A stretch of 64,000 nt of DNA from Neohoeflea coraliihabitans (GCF_019334345.1 NZ_JAHWQX010000001.1:620001-684000); one strand, 5' to 3'; numbered from the stretch's first letter, positions 51,619 through 61,424 are shown. Numbers and translations are program-made. The notes: generated by a model from the sequence alone, not told the origin.

Positions 51619-53355
51619 TCAGCCCGCCGCCCAGACGTCCAGGGCTTCGTTGAAGGCTTCGCTGCCGCTGGCGCCTTTTTCCAGCGTCAGCAGTGCCCGG
51701 CGGCCATTGGTGTAGACCACCGGAATGTCGATCCAGTTGCGCTCGCGCAAGAGGGCCAGATTGGTGTTGGTCGCAGCTGCCAGATCGTTCAGCGCAATCA
51801 TGTAAAAGTCCTGGGTGATCTTGGCCGGCACGGCAATCAGCGGATTGCCCTGGTCCTGTTCGGTCTGCTTCATCGCCACCCGCTGCACCTGGTCGATCGC
51901 GCCGCCGCCGAAGCCATCCGGCAAGGCAAACACCAGTTCAATGATGTGGCTGGCCGGCAGCGACGGATCGCTGTTGCGCTTGATGGTAATCAGCGCCGAC
52001 AAACCGCCGGTCCCTGACGAGATCTCGCCGCGGATTGCCACATTGTTGGCGCCGCCGTTTTCCGTATCGGGGATGACCGACCAGACCACCGTCCCTTCCG
52101 TCACAGCAGGCGCCTGCTGGTCAAGCCGCTCTTCATACAGGAACATCTTCTGCGCCACGCCCAGCGGCGAATCCGCTGACGAAGCAGCAGCTGCGGCCGG
52201 CTCTTCGCCGCTTATCGCGGCAGCCGGAGGCGAATCGCTGTCCTCCGCTCCGGCATCGGCAGACGCTGCCGGTGCATCGGCGCTATCGCTCTGCGCCGCC
52301 AGGGAGCGGCCCTCCACCGGACCCGCATCGGCAACTTGCGGCGCCGGGCCGGGATCGCTTTCCGTCCCGTCGGCATTCAGCCGCTGGGTAAACTTGCCAT
52401 CACTTTCAACGGGAGCCTGTGGATCGACGGCCGCCAGTTCGGTGGGCGCATCATCGCTATCGGCAGCCTCTCCGCCCGCACCCGGAGTGGTGGCTTCAGT
52501 GCCGCTGTCTGGCTGGGTGTCGACGGTCGGCGCATTCGGGGCGACCGCGACACTGTCGTCGCCGCCGCCGAACAGGGCGGTCAAAGCGTCACGCTGCGAA
52601 TAGGCCGCGTAGCCGGCCCCGGCGAGCAGCACAAGCACCACCAGCCCCAGCACCCACATTGTCATTCCGCCGCGTAGCCCGCCGGAACGCCGCCCGTCTT
52701 CAACCTGCGGGTAACCGGCTTCGCCGGCCGCTTCCCGATCTCCCGTTCCGAGGCCGAACACCTCGTCATGATCCTCGCCGGACACCACCGGATGATGCGG
52801 GTCGGCGTAATGAGCCCCCGCGGCGCCGCCGGGCGAGACATCGACCTGCCCGTCGTAATCGTCCTCGTCTTGTGCATAGGCCGGATCATCGCCATAGCCG
52901 TGCGGCATGGGCTGCTGGCCCTGATGCCCAGGCTCAACCTGCGGCGGATAGTCCTCCGCCGGCGGGTAATCCTGCTGTGGCGAGGGAGCGGCGGCCGGCG
53001 GATAGGCTGGCGCCGGGGCCGCATAGCTCTCGCCATACGGTCCATTGCCCGCCCCGGGCGCCTCATGCTGCGGCTGCCCGTCCTCGACCAGCGCCTCGAG
53101 CTCGGCCATCAACTGTTCGGTTTCGGCGGCCTCCGGCGGCAGGGCCGCCGTATGCTCGCTCTCGACCTCTTCGATGGCATCATCGAGCTTGGCAAGCTGC
53201 CGGTCGAGCAATTCCTCGCTCGGTCGCGGCGACATCGCCTCGAGCTGCCGGCGGATCGCGGTACGCGCCTTGCCGTAGACTCTCTGCCGGTTTTCCGGCG
53301 TGTTCTCGGAAAGATTGTCGACCGCCTTGCGAATGACCCCTACAAAATCCGCCAT
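51619..53355 (-). CDS. Hypothetical envelope protein with one membrane helix (578 aa)
   Basis: Three parts are visible: a cytoplasmic helical N-terminus (1-95, MADFVGVIRKAVDNLSENTP), a long Pro/Gln/Asp-rich linker (95-228), and a membrane helix (231-252) followed by an acidic Ala/Asp-rich segment. A compact C-terminal domain (about 405-578) with EERLDQQAPAVTEGTVVWSV completes it. It is known as a conserved rhizobial protein without assigned role. Its upstream region is only 50 bp from a MITE-like element. Confidence 0.75.
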   Translation of the reverse strand: MADFVGVIRKAVDNLSENTPENRQRVYGKARTAIRRQLEAMSPRPSEELLDRQLAKLDDAIEEVESEHTAALPPEAAETEQLMAELEALVEDGQPQHEAPGAGNGPYGESYAAPAPAYPPAAAPSPQQDYPPAEDYPPQVEPGHQGQQPMPHGYGDDPAYAQDEDDYDGQVDVSPGGAAGAHYADPHHPVVSGEDHDEVFGLGTGDREAAGEAGYPQVEDGRRSGGLRGGMTMWVLGLVVLVLLAGAGYAAYSQRDALTALFGGGDDSVAVAPNAPTVDTQPDSGTEATTPGAGGEAADSDDAPTELAAVDPQAPVESDGKFTQRLNADGTESDPGPAPQVADAGPVEGRSLAAQSDSADAPAASADAGAEDSDSPPAAAISGEEPAAAAASSADSPLGVAQKMFLYEERLDQQAPAVTEGTVVWSVIPDTENGGANNVAIRGEISSGTGGLSALITIKRNSDPSLPASHIIELVFALPDGFGGGAIDQVQRVAMKQTEQDQGNPLIAVPAKITQDFYMIALNDLAAATNTNLALLRERNWIDIPVVYTNGRRALLTLEKGASGSEAFNEALDVWAAG

Positions 53356-53404
53356 GATCTGACCGGTACCTGCTGCATGCGTTGGAAATGAAATCTATTG
53401 GAGC

Positions 53405-53674
53405 TGAGGGTCAGGACCCATCAATCTGGTTGAAATGGTCGCAACGATTTCGTGCGGCACCAAGCAGCAAGCCTGCAGGAAGTCTACCGACTTTCAAAGG
53501 CTTGTCACGAGGGAGCCCGTGCGAATGCGTCCGATCCGAAGGACGATCGATCTGGCGGCGGTCTACCGCGTCAAAACCCTTGAGAGGGGCATCGGCCCCG
53601 CTCTGCAGGCTTTTCCTCGAAGTCCTTTCCATATCAAACGCCATTTCTGTCACATTAATGTATCCTGACCCTTA
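53405..53674. mobile_element. MITE-like / internally deleted IS element with terminal inverted repeats
   Basis: AGGGTCAGGA at 53407-53416 and its complement TCCTGACCCT at 53663-53672 are the cores of inverted ends. Beyond the core both ends keep CAT and AAT at the same distances (about 15 of 18 positions match). The 270-bp inside holds no transposase; an 80-codon minus-strand frame is probably chance. It lies 3 bp from the purA stop and 50 bp from the next gene. No clear target-site duplication was seen. Confidence 0.6.
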
Positions 53675-53676
53675 AC

Positions 53677-54975
53677 CTAGTCTTCAAACGGGTCAGTCAC
53701 AAGTATGGTGTCCTCCCGCTCCGGACTTGTCGAAAGTAGGGCGACCGGCGCGCCGATCAACTCCTCGACACGCCGCACATATTTGATGGCCTGCGCCGGC
53801 AGTTCCGCCCAGCTCCGGGCCCCGACAGTCGTGCCGCTCCAACCTTCGATCGTCTCGTAGACCGGCACGACCCGCGCCTGCGCCGCCTGGCTGGCTGGCA
53901 GATGGTCGGTGCGTTCGCCATCGAGCTCATAGCCGACGCAGATCTTGATTTCCTCAAGCCCGTCGAGAACATCGAGCTTGGTCAGCGCGATGCCGGAGAT
54001 CCCGTTGACGGCCACCGCCTGCCGGACCAGGGCCGCATCGAACCAGCCACACCGCCGCTTGCGGCCGGTCACGGTGCCAAACTCCCGGCCGCGTTCACCG
54101 AGAAACTGGCCGATCTCATCATCGAGCTCGGTGGGAAAAGGCCCCTCCCCGACGCGCGTCGTATAGGCCTTGGTAATACCGAGCACGTAATCGAGCGAAT
54201 TCGGCCCGAGACCGGAGCCCGCTGCCGCCTGACCGGCGATGGTGTTTGACGAGGTGACGAACGGGTAGGTCCCATGGTCGATATCGAGCAAAGTGCCTTG
54301 CGCCCCCTCGAACAGGATGCGCGCCCCGCGCCGCCGCTGCTTGTCGAGCAGCAGCCATACGGTCTCGCGGAACGGTTCGATCCGCTCGGCGACCGCCAGA
54401 AGCTCCTCATGGATCGTCTCTGCGGCGATCTCGGGTTGGCCGAGTCCGCGCCGCAGCGCGTTGTGGTGGGTCAGCAGGCGCTCGATCTTCAGGGGAAGTG
54501 AGTCGAGATCGGCCAGGTCCATGATGCGGATGGCGCGCCGGCCGACCTTGTCTTCATAGGCCGGACCGATACCCCGACGCGTCGTTCCGATCTTGGTGCC
54601 GGTGTCAGATGCCGCATCCTCGCGAAAGCCGTCAAGCTCACGGTGCAGCGACAGGATCAGCGTCGCATTGTCGGCAATACGCAGATTATCGGGACTGACG
54701 GTGACCCCCTGTTCCGCCAGCCGGTCGATCTCGGAAATCAGCGCATGCGGGTCGATAACCACACCATTGCCGATCACACCGAGCTTGGTCTTGCGCACAA
54801 CGCCGGAGGGGAGCAGGGACAGCTTGTAGCTCACGCCGTCGATGACCAGCGTATGACCGGCATTATGGCCACCCTGGAAGCGGACCACCACATCCGCCCG
54901 CTCCGACAGCCAGTCGACAATCTTGCCTTTTCCCTCATCGCCCCACTGCGAGCCGATGACCACCACATTCGCCAT
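53677..54975 (-). CDS. purA: Adenylosuccinate synthetase
   Basis: 432 residues. The P-loop is [16 protein letters not shown], and GGHNAGHT (about 35-42), [13 protein letters not shown] and [13 protein letters not shown]-type segments (here [20 protein letters not shown]) are family marks. It joins aspartate to IMP using GTP, the first step from IMP to AMP. The stop is directly followed by the MITE-like element. Confidence 0.97.
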   Translation of the reverse strand: MANVVVIGSQWGDEGKGKIVDWLSERADVVVRFQGGHNAGHTLVIDGVSYKLSLLPSGVVRKTKLGVIGNGVVIDPHALISEIDRLAEQGVTVSPDNLRIADNATLILSLHRELDGFREDAASDTGTKIGTTRRGIGPAYEDKVGRRAIRIMDLADLDSLPLKIERLLTHHNALRRGLGQPEIAAETIHEELLAVAERIEPFRETVWLLLDKQRRRGARILFEGAQGTLLDIDHGTYPFVTSSNTIAGQAAAGSGLGPNSLDYVLGITKAYTTRVGEGPFPTELDDEIGQFLGERGREFGTVTGRKRRCGWFDAALVRQAVAVNGISGIALTKLDVLDGLEEIKICVGYELDGERTDHLPASQAAQARVVPVYETIEGWSGTTVGARSWAELPAQAIKYVRRVEELIGAPVALLSTSPEREDTILVTDPFED

Positions 54976-55427
54976 GAACCACTTCCTTCTTCACCGGACC
55001 ACCTGCCCGGGCGTACGCTTGCGACCCTGTTCTATAACGACAAGCATGGCGCCACGCGACCCCCCCGGGGGCCACAGGGATGCACTATTCCTGGGAAAAT
55101 GTCAGCCGCACGAACACTCTGCGTCCCGTCCACCGCCGCCGGCTCCCCGCACCCACCCGTGATGCCCGGTCATCGTGTCAGCGTGGCTTGAGAGTGCGTC
55201 GCCTCTGCGGCAGAACCAGCTTTGCTCCCCGGCCCGCAACTATCTCTTGCATTCTACAGGATTTTAGCCGATGCCATGTATCCGTCGGCCGGCGGCATCT
55301 GGTCCGTGAGAGCGCCCTCGAACCGGTGAGGGGCCGGCAAGCATTGGCATAGATGCGGTCTGGATTTGCGTCGCTGGCCGGGGCCATTTACACCCGGAAA
55401 TCCCGTCCCGTCTCATTTGGAAGATAC
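54976..55427. other. Gene-free divergent region between purA and the DMT transporter
   Basis: 452 bp hold the promoters of both genes. No credible gene, tRNA or repeat was seen. A G/C run (CCCCCCCGGGGGCC near 55060) could form a hairpin in the purA leader. Confidence 0.4.
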
Positions 55428-56330
55428 ATGCTGCGCACTGCCTATCTCCTCTTGATCCTGACCGCCCTGTTCTGGAGCGGCAACGCCATTGCCGGAAAAC
55501 TGGCCGTCGGTCATGTCTCACCAATGCTGCTGACGGCGTTGCGCTGGGGCATGGCCACTGCCTTGATGGCCACCTTTTCAGTCCCGTACATTCGCCGCGA
55601 CTGGCCGGTCATCCGGAAGCACTGGTGGCAGATCGCCGCCTATGGAGCGTTGGGTTTTGCGGCCTTCAATGTCTGTCTCTACACCGCACTGGAATACACC
55701 ACCGCGATCAATGTCGTGATTTTCCAGGCCGGGATGCCGGTGGTCATCTTTCTTGCCAATTTCCTGATCTTTCGCATCGCGGCCGGCCGCAACCAGACGA
55801 TCGGCTTTGTCCTGACACTGACCGGCGTTGCGCTTGTCGCATCCAATGGACACCTCGAGACCCTGCTCGGCCTGCAGCTCAACCGCGGCGACGCCTTCAT
55901 GCTGCTCGGCGTTCTGTTTTACGGGGGCTATACGGTGATGCTGCGCTACAAACCGAAGTTGCACTGGCAAAGCATCATGACCCTGATGTCGCTGGCCGCC
56001 TTTCTTTTTGCGCTGCCTTTCGCGGCCTGGGAAATCGGCGCTGCGCGCGTCATATGGCCGGGTTGGGAAGGCTGGACGATCGCAACTTACACCGCCATCT
56101 TCCCGTCGATCTTTGCGCAGGTGCTTTTCATCAAGGGCAATGAGGCGATTGGATCGAATCGCGCCGGCCTGTTCATCAACCTGGTGCCGATTTTCGGCAC
56201 CTTCCTGTCGGTGCTGTTGCTTGGCGAGGTGCTTGAGCTCTACCACGTGCTGGCGTTGTCGCTGGTCATCGGCGGCATCGCCCTGGCTGAAAAGCAACAG
56301 CGCGTGAAACTCGAAGGCCCCGCCCCGTGA
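55428..56330 (+). CDS. EamA/DMT-family transporter
   Basis: 300 residues with ten membrane helices in two EamA repeats (LTALFWSGNAIAGKLAVGHV at the start of the first; PSIFAQVLFIKGNEAIGSNR in the second). The ATG at 55428 follows GGAAGAT; longer frames from 55353 add a soluble stretch unlike the family. It exports a metabolite or amino acid. It is divergent from purA. Confidence 0.9.
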   Translation: MLRTAYLLLILTALFWSGNAIAGKLAVGHVSPMLLTALRWGMATALMATFSVPYIRRDWPVIRKHWWQIAAYGALGFAAFNVCLYTALEYTTAINVVIFQAGMPVVIFLANFLIFRIAAGRNQTIGFVLTLTGVALVASNGHLETLLGLQLNRGDAFMLLGVLFYGGYTVMLRYKPKLHWQSIMTLMSLAAFLFALPFAAWEIGAARVIWPGWEGWTIATYTAIFPSIFAQVLFIKGNEAIGSNRAGLFINLVPIFGTFLSVLLLGEVLELYHVLALSLVIGGIALAEKQQRVKLEGPAP

Positions 56331-56403
56331 CGACCGGCAGCATTCAATGCTGCAATCATCAACGGGTACGGGGCCCTTCAGGGCACCGCGCTAGAGCGCT
56401 GAC

Positions 56404-57999
56404 CTAGCCGAGATTGAACGCCAGCGGCTTTGCCGCAACCACATTCTCCTGGGCCATCAGCTTGTCGAGCACAGGCTGGCGCACCGGCGCGTCGACATAC
56501 AGCATCGAGATGGCATCGCCGCCCGGATGATCGCGACCGAGCGAGAAATTGGCGATGTTGACGCCCGCCTCGCCGAACACCGTGCCGATCGTTCCGATGA
56601 TCCCCGGCACGTCATGATTGGTGATGTAGACCATGTGTTCACCCACCTCGGCGTCGAGATTGATCCCCTTGATCTGGATGAAGCGCGGCTTGCCGTCGGA
56701 GAAGCAGGTGCCGGCAACCGAACGCGTCTGGCGCGCCGTCTTCACGGTCAACTGGATGTAGCCGTCGAAGATGCCCGACTTGTCGCGCTTGGATTCCGAC
56801 AGGATGATGCCGCGCTCCTTCACCATGATCGGCGCCGAGACCATGTTGACGTCAGCCACCTGGCTGCGGATCAGCCCGGCAAGCACCGCGCTGGTCAGGG
56901 CCTTGGTGTTCATGGCCGCCGTCGAGCCGTCATAGAGGATCTCCACCTCGAGGATGGCGCTTTCGGTCGCCTGGCCGACAAAGGTGCCGAGCACATCCGC
57001 AAGACGGATGAACGGCTTCAGCCGCGGCGCCTCCTCCGCACTGATCGAGGGCATGTTGATGGCATTTGTCACGGCGCCGCGCACCAGATAGTCCGCCATC
57101 TGCTCGGCCACCTGGATCGCCACATTCTCCTGCGCCTCGGTGGTCGAGGCGCCCAGATGCGGCGTGCAGACCACGCCGGGCAAGCCGAACAACGGACTGT
57201 CGGTCGCCGGCTCTGTCTCGAAGACGTCGAAACCGGCCCCGGCGACGTGCCCGGCCTTGATCGCTTCGGCCAGATCCGCCTCGACCACCAGACCGCCGCG
57301 CGCGCAATTGATAATGCGCACGCCCTTCTTGGTTTTCTTCAGCGCCTCGGCATCGATGATCTGGCGGGTCTTGTCGGTCAGCGGCACGTGCAGCGTGATG
57401 AAATCGGCGCGTGCCAGCAATTCGTCCAGCTCGACCTTCTCGACACCGATCTGTTCGGCCCGCTCCGCCGACAGGAACGGATCGAAGGCCACCACCCGCA
57501 TCTTCAGTCCGATGGCGCGCGAGCAGACGATCGAACCGATATTGCCGCAGCCGATGACCCCGAGCGTCTTGCCGGTGATCTCGACGCCCATGAATTTCGA
57601 TTTCTCCCATTTGCCGGCCTGGGTCGAAACATCCGCCTCGGGCAATTGCCGCGCCACCGCGAACATCAGGGCAATCGCATGCTCGGCCGTGGTGATCGAG
57701 TTGCCGAACGGTGTGTTCATGACGATGACGCCGCGCTTTGAGGCGGCGGGGATGTCAACATTGTCGACGCCGATGCCGGCCCGCCCGACCACTTTGAGAT
57801 TGTCGGCAGCCGCCAGCAATTTTTCGGTCACCTTGGTCGCCGAGCGGATGGCCAGGCCGTCATATTGTCCGATCGCGGCCAGCAATTTGTCCTTGTCCTT
57901 GCCGAGCTCGGGCAGAAAATCGACATCGACGCCACGGTCGCGAAAAATGTCGACGGCGGTTTGCGAAAGCTTGTCGGATACGAGTACGCGAGGTGCCAT
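56404..57999 (-). CDS. serA: D-3-phosphoglycerate dehydrogenase
   Basis: 531 residues, the long form. The substrate domain is followed by the NAD motif LGVIGCGNIGSIVCSRAIGL, the catalytic arginine (INCARGG), and H in CTPHLGAST. The ASB domain and a C-terminal ACT domain (MVYITNHDVPGIIGTIGTVF) allow serine feedback. AAGGAGGCCTGAA precedes the ATG at 57999. It oxidises 3-phosphoglycerate, the first step of serine synthesis, and forms a unit with serC 82 bp upstream. Confidence 0.97.
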   Translation of the reverse strand: MAPRVLVSDKLSQTAVDIFRDRGVDVDFLPELGKDKDKLLAAIGQYDGLAIRSATKVTEKLLAAADNLKVVGRAGIGVDNVDIPAASKRGVIVMNTPFGNSITTAEHAIALMFAVARQLPEADVSTQAGKWEKSKFMGVEITGKTLGVIGCGNIGSIVCSRAIGLKMRVVAFDPFLSAERAEQIGVEKVELDELLARADFITLHVPLTDKTRQIIDAEALKKTKKGVRIINCARGGLVVEADLAEAIKAGHVAGAGFDVFETEPATDSPLFGLPGVVCTPHLGASTTEAQENVAIQVAEQMADYLVRGAVTNAINMPSISAEEAPRLKPFIRLADVLGTFVGQATESAILEVEILYDGSTAAMNTKALTSAVLAGLIRSQVADVNMVSAPIMVKERGIILSESKRDKSGIFDGYIQLTVKTARQTRSVAGTCFSDGKPRFIQIKGINLDAEVGEHMVYITNHDVPGIIGTIGTVFGEAGVNIANFSLGRDHPGGDAISMLYVDAPVRQPVLDKLMAQENVVAAKPLAFNLG

Positions 58000-58081
58000 T
58001 TCAGGCCTCCTTTGCAAGAATGAAGAAGATGGTGCGACCTTCAACGGCCGCGAGGGGAAGTGTCGATCGGAGAGCCGGCGT

Positions 58082-59248
58082 CTACGCCAGCGCCGCTTTT
58101 TCAGCTTCGAAGGCCCAGTCGAGCCAGGGCATCAGTGCCTCGAGGTCCGAGGTCTCCACGGTCCCTCCACACCAGATCCGCAGACCGGCCGGCGCATCGC
58201 GATAAGCGCCGATATCGAAGGCGACAGCCTGCTTGTCGAGACGCGAAACCATCGATTTGGCGAAGGCCGACTGCTGCTCTTCGGAAAGGCTGGAGATCTC
58301 GGGATCGGTAATCACCAGACAGACAGACGTGTTCGACCGGGTCTCCGGCCGCTGCGCCAGATTGGCGACCCAGTCCCGCGATTCGACAAAACGGTGAATG
58401 ACCGCCGCATTGGCATCGGCACGCGCCACCAGCGCGTCCAGCCCGCCGAGGCTTTCCGCCCAGCTGAGCGCATCGAGATAGTCCTCGACGCAGAGCATCG
58501 ACGGCGTGTTGATGGTCTCGCCGGCAAAGATGCCCTCGATCAGCTTGCCACCCTTGGTCAGGCGGAAAATCTTCGGCAACGGCCAGGCCGGCTGATAGCT
58601 CTCGAGCCGCTCCACCGCGCGCGGGCCGAGAATAAGCACCCCGTGACCGCCCTCGCCGCCGAGCACCTTCTGCCACGAGAAGGTCACCACATCGAGCTTG
58701 GAAAAATCGAGCTTCTGCGCGAAAGCCGCCGACGTGGCGTCGCAGATCGTCAGACCCTGCCGGTCGGCCGGAATGAAATCCGCATTGGGCACGCGCACGC
58801 CGGATGTTGTGCCGTTCCAGGTGAAGACCACATCATTGTTGAAATCGATGGCGCCCAGATCAGGCAGCTCACCGTAAGGCGCGGTCAGCGTCCGCGCATT
58901 GGCCAGCTTCAGTTGCTTGACGACATCGGTGACCCAGCCGGCGCCGAAGCTTTCCCAGGCCAGCATGTCCACGCCGCGGGCGCCCAGCAGCGACCACAGG
59001 GCCATCTCCACCGCGCCGGTATCCGATGCCGGAACAATGCCGATGCGGTAATCGGCCGGAACGCCGAGCACGCTGCGGGTCTTGTCGATGGCTTGCTTGA
59101 GTTTGGCCTTGCCGATCTTGGCACGATGCGAGCGACCGAGCGGCGCATCACGCAGCGCTTCCGGCGTCCATCCGGGACGCTTTGCGCAGGGGCCAGAAGA
59201 AAAACGGGGATTGTCCGGACGCACGTCCGGTGTCTTCAGATCATTCAT
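58082..59248 (-). CDS. serC: Phosphoserine aminotransferase
   Basis: 388 residues. The PLP lysine is in [20 protein letters not shown], and [20 protein letters not shown] is the cofactor-binding part. The N-terminus ([19 protein letters not shown]) is typical of the alphaproteobacterial form. It makes phosphoserine from phosphohydroxypyruvate. A structured leader covers its ribosome site. Confidence 0.96.
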   Translation of the reverse strand: MNDLKTPDVRPDNPRFSSGPCAKRPGWTPEALRDAPLGRSHRAKIGKAKLKQAIDKTRSVLGVPADYRIGIVPASDTGAVEMALWSLLGARGVDMLAWESFGAGWVTDVVKQLKLANARTLTAPYGELPDLGAIDFNNDVVFTWNGTTSGVRVPNADFIPADRQGLTICDATSAAFAQKLDFSKLDVVTFSWQKVLGGEGGHGVLILGPRAVERLESYQPAWPLPKIFRLTKGGKLIEGIFAGETINTPSMLCVEDYLDALSWAESLGGLDALVARADANAAVIHRFVESRDWVANLAQRPETRSNTSVCLVITDPEISSLSEEQQSAFAKSMVSRLDKQAVAFDIGAYRDAPAGLRIWCGGTVETSDLEALMPWLDWAFEAEKAALA

Positions 59249-59310
59249 TTGGCTATCCTTCCAGATAGTAGCCCCTCGTTGGGGAGGGGTGTCCCACTGG
59301 CGGGATTACG
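59249..59310 (-). ncRNA. serC leader with three hairpins, the last enclosing the ribosome site
   Basis: On the minus strand, in order: TCCC/GGGA (59305-59302 with 59295-59292), CCCCT/AGGGG (59289-59285 with 59276-59272), and CTATC/GATAG (59268-59264 with 59257-59253). The loop of the last holds TGGAAG, the ribosome site, just before the ATG. A conserved 'serC motif' leader with hairpins is known from alphaproteobacteria, and this may be a member. What it senses is unknown. Confidence 0.6.
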
Positions 59311-59371
59311 TCCGGGCCACCGCGAAGTCAAGCGCAATTCGAAACGAACCGGCGCGCGGCCCGAAAACGAA

Positions 59372-59396
59372 AAAAGGCGGTCCGGGACCGCCTTTT
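59372..59396. terminator. Terminator of the first outer-membrane protein gene
   Basis: AAAAGGCGGTC (59372-59382) pairs with GACCGCCTTTT (59386-59396). The stem has A on one side and T on the other, so it can work in both directions. It lies 43 bp after the barrel gene stop on the minus strand. Confidence 0.85.
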
Positions 59397-59438
59397 CCTA
59401 TTGACCCTCTGGGAAAGGGTCCCCTGTTCCTGGTACGC

Positions 59439-60281
59439 CTACCAAAGAGAATAGCGCAGGCCGGCGCGGATCTCATGCTTTTCAAAGCCATTGTCATAGG
59501 CCTGGGTTCCGGAGGCCCCGGCAGCCGTCGATGTGCTGTCGAAACCGAACATCTCGCCGGAATTGATCTTCTGGTAGCGGTAGCCGAGATCAAGCTGCAG
59601 ATTCTTGCTCAGCGAATAGGACATGCCGGCCATCAGGGCATAGGTGAAGCGCCAGCTGTCCTCGCCCGGATGCTCATAGGTCTCGGTCGTGCTCGAAGCG
59701 CAGGTGCCCGTGCCGTCACTGCACAGCGATGAATTGGTGATCGTTCCCCACCGCACGCGCGCCATGCCGGCGCCGGCGCCGACATAGGGTGTGAAGCCGG
59801 CATAGGTGCCGAGATCGACATAGCCGTTCGCCAGCAGCGACATGGTGGTGTAATCGCCGCTGTCGGTGGACGGACAGGTGGTGCCGGTCGGCTCTCCGAG
59901 GCAGGGCGTGGCCGAATCCCGCGTTCCGCCGAAGCGACCCTGGCCGAAGTCGACGGTTGCGTCTGTGCGCAGATATTCGGTGAAGCGGTAGCCGACGCCG
60001 ACCCCGCCGGACCACTCATCGCTCAGCCCCGAGGAGGTATAGGTGTCGGAACTGGTGGCGAAAGGCGAAACCACGACCGAGGTGTATTCGCTCGCCGCAC
60101 CCTCAGAACTCAGAGAATAACCAAAGTCGCCGCGCAGGTACCAGCCATTGCCGATCTCGACCGGTTGGGTCACCGGCAGGTTCGGGGAGTAAAGGATGGC
60201 ATCGAGGTCGGCAGCCAGGGCCGGACCGGCAAAACCCGTGGCGGCAGCGAGGAGCGTGGACAGCACGACGCGCTTATACAT
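59439..60281 (-). CDS. Outer-membrane beta-barrel protein (Omp25/RopB-like), first copy
   Basis: 280 residues from the ATG at 60281. A signal peptide (VVLSTLLAAATGFAGPALAA) is followed by alternating barrel strands such as GWYLRGDFGYSLS and WSGGVGVGYRFTEYLRTDAT. The last strand ends EIRAGLRYSLW, the aromatic C-terminus read by the Bam complex. Four cysteines lie in loops. About a third of positions match the second copy downstream. A consensus CtrA box lies 73 bp upstream. Confidence 0.9.
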   Translation of the reverse strand: MYKRVVLSTLLAAATGFAGPALAADLDAILYSPNLPVTQPVEIGNGWYLRGDFGYSLSSEGAASEYTSVVVSPFATSSDTYTSSGLSDEWSGGVGVGYRFTEYLRTDATVDFGQGRFGGTRDSATPCLGEPTGTTCPSTDSGDYTTMSLLANGYVDLGTYAGFTPYVGAGAGMARVRWGTITNSSLCSDGTGTCASSTTETYEHPGEDSWRFTYALMAGMSYSLSKNLQLDLGYRYQKINSGEMFGFDSTSTAAGASGTQAYDNGFEKHEIRAGLRYSLW

Positions 60282-60353
60282 GACAGACCCTTCCCGATTG
60301 TCTCTGACCGCGCACTCAGACGGCCAAGCTTTCGGGCAGTATCGGTTCAACTG

Positions 60354-60369
60354 GTTAAGGTCTGGTTAA
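60354..60369 (-). promoter_or_regulatory. Consensus CtrA box upstream of the first barrel gene
   Basis: On the minus strand the sequence is TTAA-CCAGACC-TTAAC, an exact TTAA-N7-TTAAC match, 73-88 bp before the start codon. A further TTAACC half lies close by at about 60379-60384 on the plus strand. Confidence 0.7.
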
Positions 60370-60441
60370 GCATGTTTCTTAACCGTGAAACGACACGCTT
60401 TGGTAATCGTGCCGCCGGCGTTGATCGCGCCCAAACGAAAA

Positions 60442-60467
60442 CCGCCCGGACTGTCAGGTCCGGGCGG
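60442..60467 (-). terminator. Terminator of the second outer-membrane protein gene
   Basis: CCGCCCGGAC (60442-60451) pairs with GTCCGGGCGG (60458-60467) around a 6-nt loop. On the minus strand T residues follow. It lies 21 bp after the stop. Confidence 0.85.
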
Positions 60468-60488
60468 CTTTCTGAGATCTCGTGAAAC

Positions 60489-61328
60489 TTATTTGTAGAC
60501 CGGAGGCGGCATGTAGACGGGCGGCTCCGGCGGGGTTTCGCAACCACCGAACGAATAGCGCAGACCGCCGCGCACTTCATGGCTCTGGAAACCTTCGTCA
60601 TAGCCCGGTCCGCCGCCGAGGGCGTAGCCGAACATCCGGCCACCTTCAACATTGCGGAACCGGTAGCCGACATCGGCCTTCAGCGCGCAGGTCAGATCCA
60701 CCGAGGCACCGGCCATCAGCGCGTAGGTGAAGCGCCAGCTGCCATCGCCTTCATGCCACACCGTCGGATCACAGCTCGTCGAGTCCGCGGCATCGCAGGA
60801 GGTGTTGCTCAGATTGTCCCAGTCGACATAGGTGCCGCCGATACCGCCGCCGACATAGCCCGTGACCCGGCCCCAGGTCGCGACATCGACATACACGTTG
60901 GCAAGCAGGCTGTAGGCTGTGAAGTCGGCGAGATCAGTGGAAACGCAGTCCGTCGCCACACCGCACGAGCCGCTGGTCGAGCCGGTGAAATCGGTCTTGC
61001 CGATGTAATCGAGCGTGGCGTCGAAACGCAGCCGCCGCGTGGCCTGGTAACCGACACCGCCGCCGACCGTATAGGAACTGCGCAGTTCCGCCGTATCGAA
61101 GGAAGAGTACGTGGCGCTGCTGCCCTGGAAGAAGTTGACGCCCTTGCTGCGGTTCCAGGCATAGCCGACATCGCCGCGCAAATACCATCCGGATGCGCTG
61201 GAAACCACCGGTTCGCCAGCCAGCGGCGGCAGATACGGCGCGTCTTGCACCGGTTGTCCGAAGTCGGCGGCATGCGCGCCGGTCAGTCCGATTGCCAGCG
61301 CAGCGCCAGCCAAGAGGGTGGTTTTCAT
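60489..61328 (-). CDS. Outer-membrane beta-barrel protein (Omp25/RopB-like), second copy
   Basis: 279 residues from the ATG at 61328 (GGAG upstream). The signal peptide is KTTLLAGAALAIGLTGAHAA. Strands such as GWYLRGDVGYAWNRSKG and YTVGGGVGYQATRRLRFDAT mirror the first copy. After the barrel strand VRGGLRYSFG there is a proline-rich tail (PPEPPVYMPPPVYK) that could reach the cell wall. A consensus CtrA box lies about 80 bp upstream. Confidence 0.9.
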   Translation of the reverse strand: MKTTLLAGAALAIGLTGAHAADFGQPVQDAPYLPPLAGEPVVSSASGWYLRGDVGYAWNRSKGVNFFQGSSATYSSFDTAELRSSYTVGGGVGYQATRRLRFDATLDYIGKTDFTGSTSGSCGVATDCVSTDLADFTAYSLLANVYVDVATWGRVTGYVGGGIGGTYVDWDNLSNTSCDAADSTSCDPTVWHEGDGSWRFTYALMAGASVDLTCALKADVGYRFRNVEGGRMFGYALGGGPGYDEGFQSHEVRGGLRYSFGGCETPPEPPVYMPPPVYK

Positions 61329-61408
61329 ATCAAGCTCCATGTTGCAAGCGCCAGGCCATTCCCCAATAGCCTCTCTCCGTCTTGGTCATGGATAATGAAA
61401 GGGAAAGG

Positions 61409-61424
61409 TTAAAACTGGTTTAAC
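61409..61424. promoter_or_regulatory. Consensus CtrA box upstream of the second barrel gene
   Basis: TTAA-AACTGGT-TTAAC is an exact match to the CtrA consensus. Its complement TTAA-ACCAGTT-TTAAC (61421-61406 on the other strand) also matches, so the site is a palindrome. It lies about 80 bp before the start codon. Confidence 0.7.

Noticed and set aside
53411-53653. 80-codon minus-strand frame inside the MITE-like element
   Set aside because: No recognisable transposase motif, no ribosome site, and the frame fills a short repeat bounded by inverted ends.
57140-59404. 754-codon plus-strand frame across serA and serC
   Set aside because: Antisense shadow of two strongly conserved genes in GC-rich DNA; no domain and no ribosome site.
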